Positions 18,093 to 26,427 of a stretch of DNA of 64,000 nucleotides are shown in pieces. Location of the stretch: NCBI RefSeq assembly GCF_014205885.1, contig NZ_JACHFB010000001.1:248001-312000 (forward strand). The letters are read 5' to 3'. Under the pieces are notes generated by a model, which saw nothing but the letters and a program-made list of their open reading frames with translations, ran no database searches and was not told the origin of the DNA. How positions within the stretch are numbered: position 1 is the stretch's first letter; the number at the start of each line of letters is the position of its first letter. This stretch comes from Borreliella californiensis. GTDB lineage: Bacteria > Spirochaetota > Spirochaetia > Borreliales > Borreliaceae. The position numbers were made by a program, and so were the translations under genes.

Positions 18093-20687
18093 ATGGAAAT
18101 GTTAGATTTGGAAAATGAAGAGCTTTTAGGGGTTTTTTTTGAAGAGGCTCAAAATCTTGTAGATATCCTTGAAGAGAATATTATGTCACTAGAGGATGAT
18201 CCTAATAATTCTGATACTATTGATGAAATATTCAGAGCAGCTCATACTTTGAAAGGAAGTTCTGCTTCTCTTGATATGATGGAGCTATCTGATTTTACCC
18301 ATATTGTTGAAGATGTTTTTGATGCTATTAGAGATGGTAGGGCAAATGTAAACAATGATCTTGTTGATTTGCTTTTAAGCTCATTAGATGTTATTAAGGA
18401 AATGCTTGCACTTCGTCTTGATGGCAAGGTTTATCTGAATGATATAAGTGATCTTAAAAGCAAATTAAAGCAATTTTTAGTAATTGATGATAAGGTTTTT
18501 ATTAAGGGATTTGACGAAAATCCAACTAAAAACAATTTTTGTCTTTCAGAATCAGATCTTGAGGAGATAAGAGAGGGGCTAGGAATTGGACAAAAGGTTT
18601 TAAGGGTCAGTGTTGTTTTTAATTTAAATAACAATTCTGAAGTGGAAAATGGTGGACTAAAAATATTTAATATTTTAAAAAATTTAGGCTCTGTACTTCA
18701 TACAATTCCTAAATATGAGCAAATCATAGAGGATAAATTTTTAACAAGAATAGATTATTATCTGATATCTTCAGATATAAAGGGCGTGAAAAAAAGTTTA
18801 GATTCTTCAAGTTTAATTGAAAGCTATTTGGTTGATGAATTTAACGTAAAAGAAGAATTAAAAAAGCTTGCAGATAAAGGTATTAAAGATATTGATTCAG
18901 ATTCCAATCTTGTTTTAAATGACGGTTTTGATTTTACAGAGGATGAGATTTCTGATTTATTGCTTGAGGTTGAAAATCAAAAGTTATTTAGAGTTAGATT
19001 AGATTTTGTAAAAGACAATCCTATGGCTACTATTAGTGGTCTTCAAATGCTTCAAGCATTAAAAAGTCTTGGTAAAATTTTCAAGTCTCTCCCAGATTCT
19101 AGCGAATTATTGGCAGATAAGTTTTTTGATTTTGTAATATATTACTTAATATCAAATACTAGTTCAGACAGTATTGCCAAAAAGATTAATTTACCAGATG
19201 TTGTTAGTCATTTTGAAATCAAAAATGTTAATTTAGAATCTTTAAAGAATATAAGCCTAAAAGAAGAGGATGAAGCACCTCTTAAGGAAAATAAAAATAT
19301 TAAAAAAAATAGCCCAATTAGTGTTAATTTAATTAGAATAGATAGTAAAAAAATAGATTACATATTAAATCTTGTCAGTGAGGCTGTAATAAGTAAATCA
19401 TCTTATAACCAAATAAATTCAGAGATGATTACATTATTTTATAATTTTAATTATTTTTATGATTATCAAGAAAGTTTTCAGAGAAACTTTTTAATTGATT
19501 TAAAGATAATTTTCAAAGATGCGGGTCTAACATTAGAAGATGAGGTTGAATCACATATTAATTCTTTGATGAGTTTTAAAATGGAAAAGACACTTAATGA
19601 TATATCTGAATTGAGAAATTCTTTTTTCAGACTTCTTCAAAATTTTAAAATGACCTCTGGGCGACTGTCCAGAATAATTACAGATTTGCATGAGAGTGTT
19701 TTAAAAACTAGAATGTTGCCAATATCTAATATATTTTCAAGGTTTACAAGAGTTGTCAGAGATCTTTCAAAGAAATTAAATAAGATTGTAAATCTTAAAA
19801 TGGAAGGAGAAGAAACTGAGCTTGATAAGTCTGTTATAGATGACCTTGTAGATCCTTTAATGCATTGTGTTAGAAATTCAATGGATCATGGCCTTGAAAC
19901 AGTTGAAGAGAGAGTTAAAAAGGGAAAGAGCAAAGCAGGTACTATAATTTTGCGTGCTAAGAATGAGGGCAATGTAATATCAATTGAAATTGAAGATGAT
20001 GGGATTGGTATAGATCCAAAGGTCATTAGGCGCAAATTAATTGAAAAGGGAACAATAAAAGAAGATGCAATTTATTCTGATTTTGAACTTATTAACTTAA
20101 TTTTTGCTCCTGGGTTTTCAACAGCAGTTCAAGTGACAGACCTTTCGGGTAGAGGAGTTGGTCTTGACGTTGTGAAAAAAAGCATTGAAAAGCTTAATGG
20201 AACTATTTTGGTGGAATCAGAAATTGGCCTTGGAACAATTTTTAAAATTAAACTACCATTGACGTTAGTGATTATACAAGGTCTTTTAGTGAAGTCAGGT
20301 TCTGAAACTTATGTTATTCCTTTAAATAATGTTCTTGAAACTCATAGAATAACCGAGCATGATATAAAATTGCTTGAAAATTATCATGAAGTTTATAATT
20401 TAAGAGATGAAGTCATTTCTGTTCTCAGGCTTGACAAACTTTTTAACATAACAAGAGATGATTCATTAATAGAAAAATTTTTAATAGTTGTTAACACTAG
20501 CAACATGAAAACAGCAATTGTTGTAGACTCTATTCTTGGTGAGGAAGATTTTGTAGTAAAGCCTATTAAAGATAAATTTTCATCAAGTGCGGGTATAGTT
20601 GGGGCTACTACGCTTGGCAATGGTAAGGTTGTATTAATAATTGATGTTTTTAAACTTTTTGATTTACAAAAGGATACTAAGGAGTGA
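18093..20687 (+). CDS. cheA2: Chemotaxis histidine kinase CheA2
   Basis: Sensor kinase that phosphorylates CheY. 864 residues, ATG start behind AGGAAA. The HPt domain carries the phospho-acceptor His51 (AAHTLKGSS). Two related ferredoxin-like P2-type segments follow (about 170-230 and 295-350), both ending in a YYLIS motif. Then come dimerisation (about 410-560), the ATPase domain (N box LMHCVRNSMDHGLE, G1 EIEDDGIGID, G2 DLSGRGVGLDVVKK) and a CheW-like P5 domain at the C-terminus. In B. burgdorferi cheA2 is the kinase needed for chemotaxis. The cheW3 ribosome site lies in its last codons. Confidence 0.96.
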   Translation: MEMLDLENEELLGVFFEEAQNLVDILEENIMSLEDDPNNSDTIDEIFRAAHTLKGSSASLDMMELSDFTHIVEDVFDAIRDGRANVNNDLVDLLLSSLDVIKEMLALRLDGKVYLNDISDLKSKLKQFLVIDDKVFIKGFDENPTKNNFCLSESDLEEIREGLGIGQKVLRVSVVFNLNNNSEVENGGLKIFNILKNLGSVLHTIPKYEQIIEDKFLTRIDYYLISSDIKGVKKSLDSSSLIESYLVDEFNVKEELKKLADKGIKDIDSDSNLVLNDGFDFTEDEISDLLLEVENQKLFRVRLDFVKDNPMATISGLQMLQALKSLGKIFKSLPDSSELLADKFFDFVIYYLISNTSSDSIAKKINLPDVVSHFEIKNVNLESLKNISLKEEDEAPLKENKNIKKNSPISVNLIRIDSKKIDYILNLVSEAVISKSSYNQINSEMITLFYNFNYFYDYQESFQRNFLIDLKIIFKDAGLTLEDEVESHINSLMSFKMEKTLNDISELRNSFFRLLQNFKMTSGRLSRIITDLHESVLKTRMLPISNIFSRFTRVVRDLSKKLNKIVNLKMEGEETELDKSVIDDLVDPLMHCVRNSMDHGLETVEERVKKGKSKAGTIILRAKNEGNVISIEIEDDGIGIDPKVIRRKLIEKGTIKEDAIYSDFELINLIFAPGFSTAVQVTDLSGRGVGLDVVKKSIEKLNGTILVESEIGLGTIFKIKLPLTLVIIQGLLVKSGSETYVIPLNNVLETHRITEHDIKLLENYHEVYNLRDEVISVLRLDKLFNITRDDSLIEKFLIVVNTSNMKTAIVVDSILGEEDFVVKPIKDKFSSSAGIVGATTLGNGKVVLIIDVFKLFDLQKDTKE

Positions 20688-20694
20688 ATCTCTT

Positions 20695-22095
20695 GTGCAG
20701 ATAAAAGAAATTTATTTTGGACCCAAAATTTTAGATGATAAAAATTGCAATTCTAAATTAACCAATTTTGATTTTAAAGTTGTTTCTTTCGAGCTTGGAT
20801 CGGATCATTATTTAGTAGACATTATGCAGGTTAAAGAAATTAGAAAATCTAGTAATTTTACATATGTTCCAAATGCTAAGAAGTATGTAGCTGGGCTTGA
20901 TAATTTAAGGGGTGAAATAATTCCTATTATAGATCTTAGAATAATGTTTAATTTAGAATTTAACAAAAAAGATCTTGAAGATATTATGGTTTTAAAAAAC
21001 GAAGATCTTCTTATAGGGGTAATTGTTGATAAAATTAATAATGTTTTTTCAATAGATTCTAGCCTTATTCAAGATCCACACCCAGTTTTATCTCAGGATT
21101 CTTTAATAAACTATATAAAAGGTGTTGTAGATTATAACGAAAAGCTTTATATACTTCTTAATGTTTTTAAAATTTTTAATTATGGGGAGGAAGAAAAGTT
21201 ATTAAAATCTGATCAAAATTTTGTTAAAGAAAGCGACTTTGTAAGCGATTGTGATAATCTAGATATACTAGAGAATTATAAGAGTGATTTTTCCAATAAT
21301 GTTTCTTCAAAAAATGATAATAACAATGAAAATTTAACTCTAAACAATCTTGCAACTTTTAATTTGGAAAGTATTAAAAAAAATCTTTTGAAATACTCAT
21401 TTAATACTTCTTTGGTAAGTGATGTGTTTTTGGAAAAAGTTGGAGTAAAATTTAATATGTTTGATGTTGATTACTTGCCTTACGATAGTTTTTTAAATGA
21501 ATTTTATTCAAAATCATCGGGAAATTTATGGAGAGCTGATTGTTTGGAAGAATTTAAAAATGAGATTGTTAAGAGTCACTTAAATTTTATGGATAACTTA
21601 AATTCTATTTTCAATGTATTGGAAATTGGTTGTGGTAGTGGAAAAGAGACCATGGCTTTAGCAAATGCATTGTCTGAATATTGTGTAAAACCGTTTAAGT
21701 TGACTGCTATTGATAATGATTTATCAAAAGTTGTTGAAACTTCTAGGTTAACGTTTTCAGAGTCAGAAATTGGCATTAGTGAAATTTATCGTAAGAACTC
21801 TTTTGAACAAAGTCCTGGAGTTTATAAATTTAAGTCAGAAATTCTAAGTAATGTTTTGTTTGAATATTCCGATGCTCTTTTTTCAGATTTGCCTGATAAT
21901 TTGGGAATGGTTTTTTTAAAAGATGTTTTATGTTTCTTGGATAGTAAAGATCAGATTTTAATTTTAAATATCATTGTTTCCAAAACTATTAAAGGGGCTC
22001 TTTTGGTTTTGGGAGATAACGAAGAGCTTAAAAATAATGATGTTTTTATAAAAGAAAAATCCACAAAATATTTTAACTTGTACAGGAAAGTCTAA
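20695..22095 (+). CDS. cheW3: CheW3: CheW adaptor fused to a CheR-like methyltransferase domain
   Basis: 466 residues from GTG 20695, 10 nt after AAGGAG at the cheA2 end; longer upstream frames only overlap cheA2. An N-terminal CheW domain (about 27-163; VSFELGSDHYLVDIMQVKEIRK, LRGEIIPIIDLR) is followed by an Asn/Ser-rich linker and then a CheR-like domain (about 230-460) with the SAM-binding VLEIGCGSG at 308-316 and LKDVLCFLDSKDQ. CheW links receptors to CheA, and CheR methylates receptor glutamates. Whether this CheR part is active cannot be judged here. Confidence 0.93.
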   Translation: MQIKEIYFGPKILDDKNCNSKLTNFDFKVVSFELGSDHYLVDIMQVKEIRKSSNFTYVPNAKKYVAGLDNLRGEIIPIIDLRIMFNLEFNKKDLEDIMVLKNEDLLIGVIVDKINNVFSIDSSLIQDPHPVLSQDSLINYIKGVVDYNEKLYILLNVFKIFNYGEEEKLLKSDQNFVKESDFVSDCDNLDILENYKSDFSNNVSSKNDNNNENLTLNNLATFNLESIKKNLLKYSFNTSLVSDVFLEKVGVKFNMFDVDYLPYDSFLNEFYSKSSGNLWRADCLEEFKNEIVKSHLNFMDNLNSIFNVLEIGCGSGKETMALANALSEYCVKPFKLTAIDNDLSKVVETSRLTFSESEIGISEIYRKNSFEQSPGVYKFKSEILSNVLFEYSDALFSDLPDNLGMVFLKDVLCFLDSKDQILILNIIVSKTIKGALLVLGDNEELKNNDVFIKEKSTKYFNLYRKV

Positions 22096-22106
22096 AGGAG
22101 AAATTA

Positions 22107-22592
22107 ATGAGAATAGATTATATAGAGCCATTTTTGGATGCTGCTTCTTCGGTTTTAAGAGATATGTTGCTTGTTGAGAATATAGAAATGGGTAAGCCCG
22201 GGCTTAAGTCGATAAATCAAAAGATAAAAGGTGTTTCTGTAATAGTAGGACTTGCTGGGTCTGTTGAGGGTAGTATAATTATTGATATGGATATAGAAAC
22301 AGCCCTTTTTGTTGCTTCTAAATTAAATTTTGAAGAGTATGATGATTTTGATGATGAAGAAACAAAAGAGATGGTTGCTGCAACTCTAACCGAGGTTGGT
22401 AACATTATTGCTGGAAATTTTGTTACTACTTTGCATGCCAAAGGTTTTGTATTTGATATAACCCCTCCAGCTTTTATTTATGGAGAAAATATGAAAATAA
22501 GTAATAAAGGTTCTGAGGCTTTAATTGTTCCTTTTTCTTTGCCTGATGGTAAAATTATAGAAGTTAATATTGCAATAAGAGAGAGGGTTTGA
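22107..22592 (+). CDS. cheX: CheY-phosphate phosphatase CheX
   Basis: Dephosphorylates CheY-P to terminate the chemotactic signal; it replaces CheZ in spirochetes. 161 residues, ATG start with an AAGGAG ribosome site (22095-22100). The catalytic helix motif shows Glu96 and Asn99 in TEVGNIIAGN, as expected for the CheC/CheX/FliY family. Fourth gene of the operon, 39 nt before cheY3. Confidence 0.95.
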   Translation: MRIDYIEPFLDAASSVLRDMLLVENIEMGKPGLKSINQKIKGVSVIVGLAGSVEGSIIIDMDIETALFVASKLNFEEYDDFDDEETKEMVAATLTEVGNIIAGNFVTTLHAKGFVFDITPPAFIYGENMKISNKGSEALIVPFSLPDGKIIEVNIAIRERV

Positions 22593-22631
22593 TATGAAAA
22601 AAATTCTTTTTATTAGAAAAGAGAGGTTAAT

Positions 22632-23072
22632 ATGATCCAAAAGACTACAATTGCTGCAGATTCTTCATCTAAGCCTAGAGGAATCAATTATGATACAGGC
22701 ATCCCGTTTAATGTTTTAATTGTTGATGACTCTGTTTTTACCGTTAAGCAGCTTACTCAAATTTTTACATCAGAGGGCTTTAATATTATTGATACGGCAG
22801 CTGATGGAGAGGAGGCTGTGATAAAATATAAGAATCATTATCCTAATATTGATATTGTCACTCTTGATATTACCATGCCCAAAATGGATGGAATAACTTG
22901 TCTTTCTAATATTATGGAATTTGATAAAAATGCTAGAGTGATAATGATATCTGCTTTAGGCAAAGAACAATTAGTTAAGGATTGCTTAATAAAAGGAGCA
23001 AAAACATTTATTGTTAAACCATTAGATAGGGCAAAGGTTCTTCAAAGAGTAATGTCTGTATTTGTTAAATAA
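22632..23072 (+). CDS. cheY3: Chemotaxis response regulator CheY3
   Basis: Single receiver domain that, when phosphorylated by CheA2, acts on the flagellar switch. 146 residues. Acidic pocket VDDS (31-34), phospho-acceptor Asp79 (TLDITMPKMDG), switch Ser in MISALG, and Lys in FIVKPLD. A roughly 25-residue N-terminal extension precedes the receiver core. ATG follows GAGAGG (22620-22625). Last gene of the flaA operon; it converges on the gene ending at 23113. Confidence 0.96.
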   Translation: MIQKTTIAADSSSKPRGINYDTGIPFNVLIVDDSVFTVKQLTQIFTSEGFNIIDTAADGEEAVIKYKNHYPNIDIVTLDITMPKMDGITCLSNIMEFDKNARVIMISALGKEQLVKDCLIKGAKTFIVKPLDRAKVLQRVMSVFVK

Positions 23073-23112
23073 ATTATTTATAAAAAAAGTTCAATCTTTA
23101 ATTTTATTATTT

Positions 23113-23628
23113 TCATTCCCTTGGGAAAAAAATCATTTCATTACTTATTTTATCTAAATTCTTTAAAAAATAAGTAATGTTAAGGTTGAATATTTTTAGA
23201 GGTTCTGTATTATTTTCTATGTAAAGCTCTAATTTGTAAAATCCTTTTTTTGTGTATATTAGTGAATAACTTTTAAAAATTCCATTTATATTTTTAATTT
23301 TAAATATTTTGTATTTTAAAAATTTTTTATCAATAAGTTCGCTTTGAATTAGATATTTATTTGCTTCTTTGTAGTTTGAATTTAATAAGTTGTAGTTAGT
23401 TTTATTAAGTATTATGCTTTTTACAAAATGTTCTGTTAGTTCATAAATATTTTTTTCTATTTCGCTTGTTGGAAAATTGGTATAGTACTCTTTTTCTAAA
23501 ATTAGATTGTAAGATGAATATTTTTTTATTTCTTCATTTGCTCTTTTTTCAATTGAGATGTCTAAAAGCCTAGCATTAAGTGGAAAGTTTAATAATGTAA
23601 GTAGTACTATAGTTATTTTAATGTTCAT
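23113..23628 (-). CDS. Exported protein of unknown function
   Basis: 171 residues with a probable signal peptide (MNIKITIVLLTLLNFPLNA). The mature part is rich in Lys, Asn, Ile and Tyr, with repeated Tyr/Asn pairs and no family I know. The start overlaps the stop of the membrane-protein gene upstream (ATGA-type, 4 nt). It is thus the last gene of a tightly coupled minus-strand operon of four. Periplasmic location is inferred from the signal peptide alone. Confidence 0.75.
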   Translation of the reverse strand: MNIKITIVLLTLLNFPLNARLLDISIEKRANEEIKKYSSYNLILEKEYYTNFPTSEIEKNIYELTEHFVKSIILNKTNYNLLNSNYKEANKYLIQSELIDKKFLKYKIFKIKNINGIFKSYSLIYTKKGFYKLELYIENNTEPLKIFNLNITYFLKNLDKISNEMIFFPRE

Positions 23629-24671
23629 TTTATTTCCTGGTTTTTGTTAATTATTGTTTTTACTTTTTCAATTTCTAAAGGTATTTTACTTTTTCGCTTT
23701 GAGTTTAATTTTTCTTTTAGCAAAAGATTGTTAAATGATTTTGCAAGTTCATATACTTTTTCTTCGCTTAAAGTAAAAGGAATTTGAATTTTTCGATATT
23801 CTAATGGGTCTTGTAAAATTTTTGTCATTAAAATAATAGGATTTAAAAAGCTTGCTTTAAAAAATTTATAAAAATTCATTAAAAAAATAGTAAATGATGC
23901 AAACAATGTAAATAGAAAAATTCCAAGAATAGAATCGCTTTTTCTTTGCAAATATTTATCTATATAAAATTTTGTTTTCTCTATTTCTATTACTCTATAT
24001 TCACTAGGACTGTAATAAACAAATATTTCGTCTGATTTTGAGTATATTATGTCATCTTTTTCCTTGATTATTAAGATGAAAGGATATTTTTCTTTAATGT
24101 AAGCTTTTTCATTTATTATTGATATGTTTTTAATAATATTAAATTCTTGTTTTTCTGGTATTGAATTTACGATTTTTGAACTTGATATTATTATAAAAAA
24201 TGTAAATGGTATTAATAAGCTCATTGAAAATGTTCTAGCAAATGCTGTTAGTATTAGGTTCTTTTCTTTTGAATTGTAATATATTTCTATTATTAGGTCG
24301 TTAAACCTAAGAAGTCTTAAAAATCTTAATTTGAAAAGCGATAACATTATTGGATTTAATATTGTTTCATGAGCGACAATTATGTTTTTAAGCTGATATG
24401 AACTATAAAATGCTAAAGGGATAAGGCAGTGAATTATATCGAAGAATAGATTGTTTCTGACGTAGATTTCCAATCTTTGAGAAAGGTAGGCTTTGGTTAT
24501 TTTGTATAAAAAAATAAAAATAAAAATTGTGTCAAATAGAAAACCAAGAAATATTAGTGCAAATCGTATTTTGTATGGTAAAAAAAGAATTATTGAGAGC
24601 TCTTCGATTAAAAGTTCAAATATTGAAAAGATTATTATTGCTTTTAAGAAAATTGAAAATTTTTTTACCAT
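23625..24671 (-). CDS. Membrane protein with voltage-sensor-like domain and HAMP-like tail
   Basis: 348 residues, not a family I can name. Hydrophobic helices lie at about 10-32, 36-60, 74-92, 108-125, 138-163 and 248-266. The fourth resembles an S4 voltage-sensor helix: K114, R116, R119 and R122 at three-residue spacing (FKLRFLRLLRF). The preceding LFFDIIHCLIPLAFY resembles an S3 helix. No pore selectivity filter is visible. An extracytoplasmic segment (about 165-245) and the last helix lead into a HAMP-like region (about 268-318). It overlaps both neighbours (7 nt upstream, 4 nt downstream). Confidence 0.75.
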   Translation of the reverse strand: MVKKFSIFLKAIIIFSIFELLIEELSIILFLPYKIRFALIFLGFLFDTIFIFIFLYKITKAYLSQRLEIYVRNNLFFDIIHCLIPLAFYSSYQLKNIIVAHETILNPIMLSLFKLRFLRLLRFNDLIIEIYYNSKEKNLILTAFARTFSMSLLIPFTFFIIISSSKIVNSIPEKQEFNIIKNISIINEKAYIKEKYPFILIIKEKDDIIYSKSDEIFVYYSPSEYRVIEIEKTKFYIDKYLQRKSDSILGIFLFTLFASFTIFLMNFYKFFKASFLNPIILMTKILQDPLEYRKIQIPFTLSEEKVYELAKSFNNLLLKEKLNSKRKSKIPLEIEKVKTIINKNQEIK

Positions 24672-25528
24672 TTATTTCCCTTAGCTATTTCTAATAATTC
24701 TTTAATTATTCTTGAATCATATTCTTTAGAGCCTGACTGTTTTATTGAAAACCAACTTTCATCATATCCAATAAAACCTTTAACCGGGTTGTTTTTGTAT
24801 TTTGGAGTTCTTGCTCTGGCTGAAAAAATAGCAATTAATGTTGAAATTGGAGACATTGTTTGTAAAGTTTCATATTTAAAAAAGCTTTCAATGATAAGCT
24901 TGGCTGTTTTTTCGTCTAGAAAATCAGTATCATTGCTTATTGCTTTTGAAGTCGATTCAATGTTTTTAGTAGTAAGCTCTATTCCTTTTTCAAAGCAGTA
25001 TTTGATTACCAATACTTTTAAGAGAAGTAGTATCTTTATATAATTTTTTATGATGTCTGATGAATAAAGTGTTTTATTTTCCTTTTGTATTAAATATATT
25101 GTATAAGAGTTTTTTCCTTCAAATAGTTTATTTATATAAAAAGTAATATATCCATTGCTTATAGTGTTAAAATTATAAAAGAATTCTTTTCTTAAAGACG
25201 AGTTGACTTTGACAAAGTTAAATATCAAATTTAAGTCGTTTTTTGTCAATTCTTTGCTAAAAAGAGGCTTTACAATGTTAAAATCAATAGCTTCAATGCT
25301 AGATAAAACAAAGGGCGTAATCATTATATCTGTTTTATCTTTAACGTATTGAATCAGGTCTTTTAGTTCCGATTCAAAATCATTTTTGATGAATGTAGCA
25401 ATAGTTTTTTTGTTTTCTTTTAAATAGCTAAGCATTTCAATTTCTTTTTCTATAGCAGATAAACTTTTTATACTTTCATGATTGAATAGATAATGATATA
25501 AATAAGGAAAATATGGTTTTACATTCAT
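24665..25528 (-). CDS. Conserved protein of unknown function
   Basis: 287 residues, probably cytoplasmic (no signal peptide), largely helical by composition. Recognisable but unassigned blocks include MITPFVLSSIEAIDF and, near the C-terminus, SARARTPKYKNNPVKGFIGYDESWF. The start overlaps the HAD phosphatase stop by 4 nt and the stop overlaps the membrane-protein start by 7 nt, so all four minus-strand genes should be translated from one mRNA. I offer no function. Confidence 0.75.
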   Translation of the reverse strand: MNVKPYFPYLYHYLFNHESIKSLSAIEKEIEMLSYLKENKKTIATFIKNDFESELKDLIQYVKDKTDIMITPFVLSSIEAIDFNIVKPLFSKELTKNDLNLIFNFVKVNSSLRKEFFYNFNTISNGYITFYINKLFEGKNSYTIYLIQKENKTLYSSDIIKNYIKILLLLKVLVIKYCFEKGIELTTKNIESTSKAISNDTDFLDEKTAKLIIESFFKYETLQTMSPISTLIAIFSARARTPKYKNNPVKGFIGYDESWFSIKQSGSKEYDSRIIKELLEIAKGNKW

Positions 25529-26187
25529 TTTATTAGGTCCAATAGTTCAAGTGGATTGTGTATTATATGTTTTGCTCCACTTTCTTTTAATTCTTGAACA
25601 CTTCTAAATCCCCAAGAAACTCCTATTGGTATAAATCCAGCGTTTAGTGCAGTTAACATGTCCACATCGCTGTCTCCAATATATGCAATTTCATCTTTTC
25701 GGACATTTAATTCTAATATCATGTCAAGGGCATTCTCAGGATCTGGCTTTGGTGGAAATTTTTTTGAATAACCTCTGATTTCAAAAAAAAATATATTTTC
25801 AAAAATATTTTTTACCAAATTTATTAATTCTTCGTGGTTTTTATTGCTTAAAATTCCAATTGGAATATTAAGTTTATTCATAGTTTCTAGAAGGATTTTT
25901 ATATTTTCGTATGGTTGTGTTTGGGATGAAAGATTTTTATTGTATTCTTTTACAAATTCTTTGTAAAGTTTGTCTTGTAGATTAGGATTGTTATATTCAA
26001 GAGATAATAGCTTTAGAGTGTCTATTACAAACTTGTTAAATCCTCTGCCAACAAGAGCATTGAATTTGCTTAGTTCTATTTGATTGTATCCTAAGTTTAA
26101 AAGAGCAGAATTCATTGAGAATGCAATATCCATGATGCTATTTACCAGGGTCCCATCCATGTCAAAAATGCAGGCTTTAATTTTCAT
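25525..26187 (-). CDS. gph: HAD-family phosphatase, phosphoglycolate phosphatase-like
   Basis: 220 residues. HAD motif I DMDGTLV (catalytic Asp9 and Asp11), an alpha-helical cap with the VGRGF block, motif II Ser in GILSNKN, Lys of motif III, and motif IV GDSDVDMLTALNAG. The architecture fits Gph/PPase-type enzymes; the true substrate is uncertain because HAD phosphatases are promiscuous. First gene of the minus-strand operon that continues to 23113, and divergent from the ABC transporter. Confidence 0.87.
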   Translation of the reverse strand: MKIKACIFDMDGTLVNSIMDIAFSMNSALLNLGYNQIELSKFNALVGRGFNKFVIDTLKLLSLEYNNPNLQDKLYKEFVKEYNKNLSSQTQPYENIKILLETMNKLNIPIGILSNKNHEELINLVKNIFENIFFFEIRGYSKKFPPKPDPENALDMILELNVRKDEIAYIGDSDVDMLTALNAGFIPIGVSWGFRSVQELKESGAKHIIHNPLELLDLIK

Positions 26188-26336
26188 AGTACTCTCTTTT
26201 ACAATATATATTTATTCTTTTATTTTAACATTAATTTGTTCTCTTTATTAAGGTTTTTATATTTTAAGCATTTTTTATTTACTAGAAATTAATTTTTATA
26301 AATAATTTATTATGTTTATTAAAATTTAAAATGCTA

Positions 26337-26365
26337 TTGAAAATATAAATTTTAAGCTTTATTAT
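26337..26365 (+). promoter_or_regulatory. Candidate sigma-70 promoter for the ABC transporter operon
   Basis: TTGAAA (26337-26342), 17-bp spacer, TATTAT (26360-26365), giving a leader of about 55 nt to the ATG at 26428. It lies in the 240-bp divergent gap, the longest near these genes. Confidence 0.55.
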
Positions 26366-26427
26366 ATTTCATTAGAATGGAATATTGTAAGTCAGTTGTG
26401 TTTGATATTTATTAGGGTTAAAGCTTA

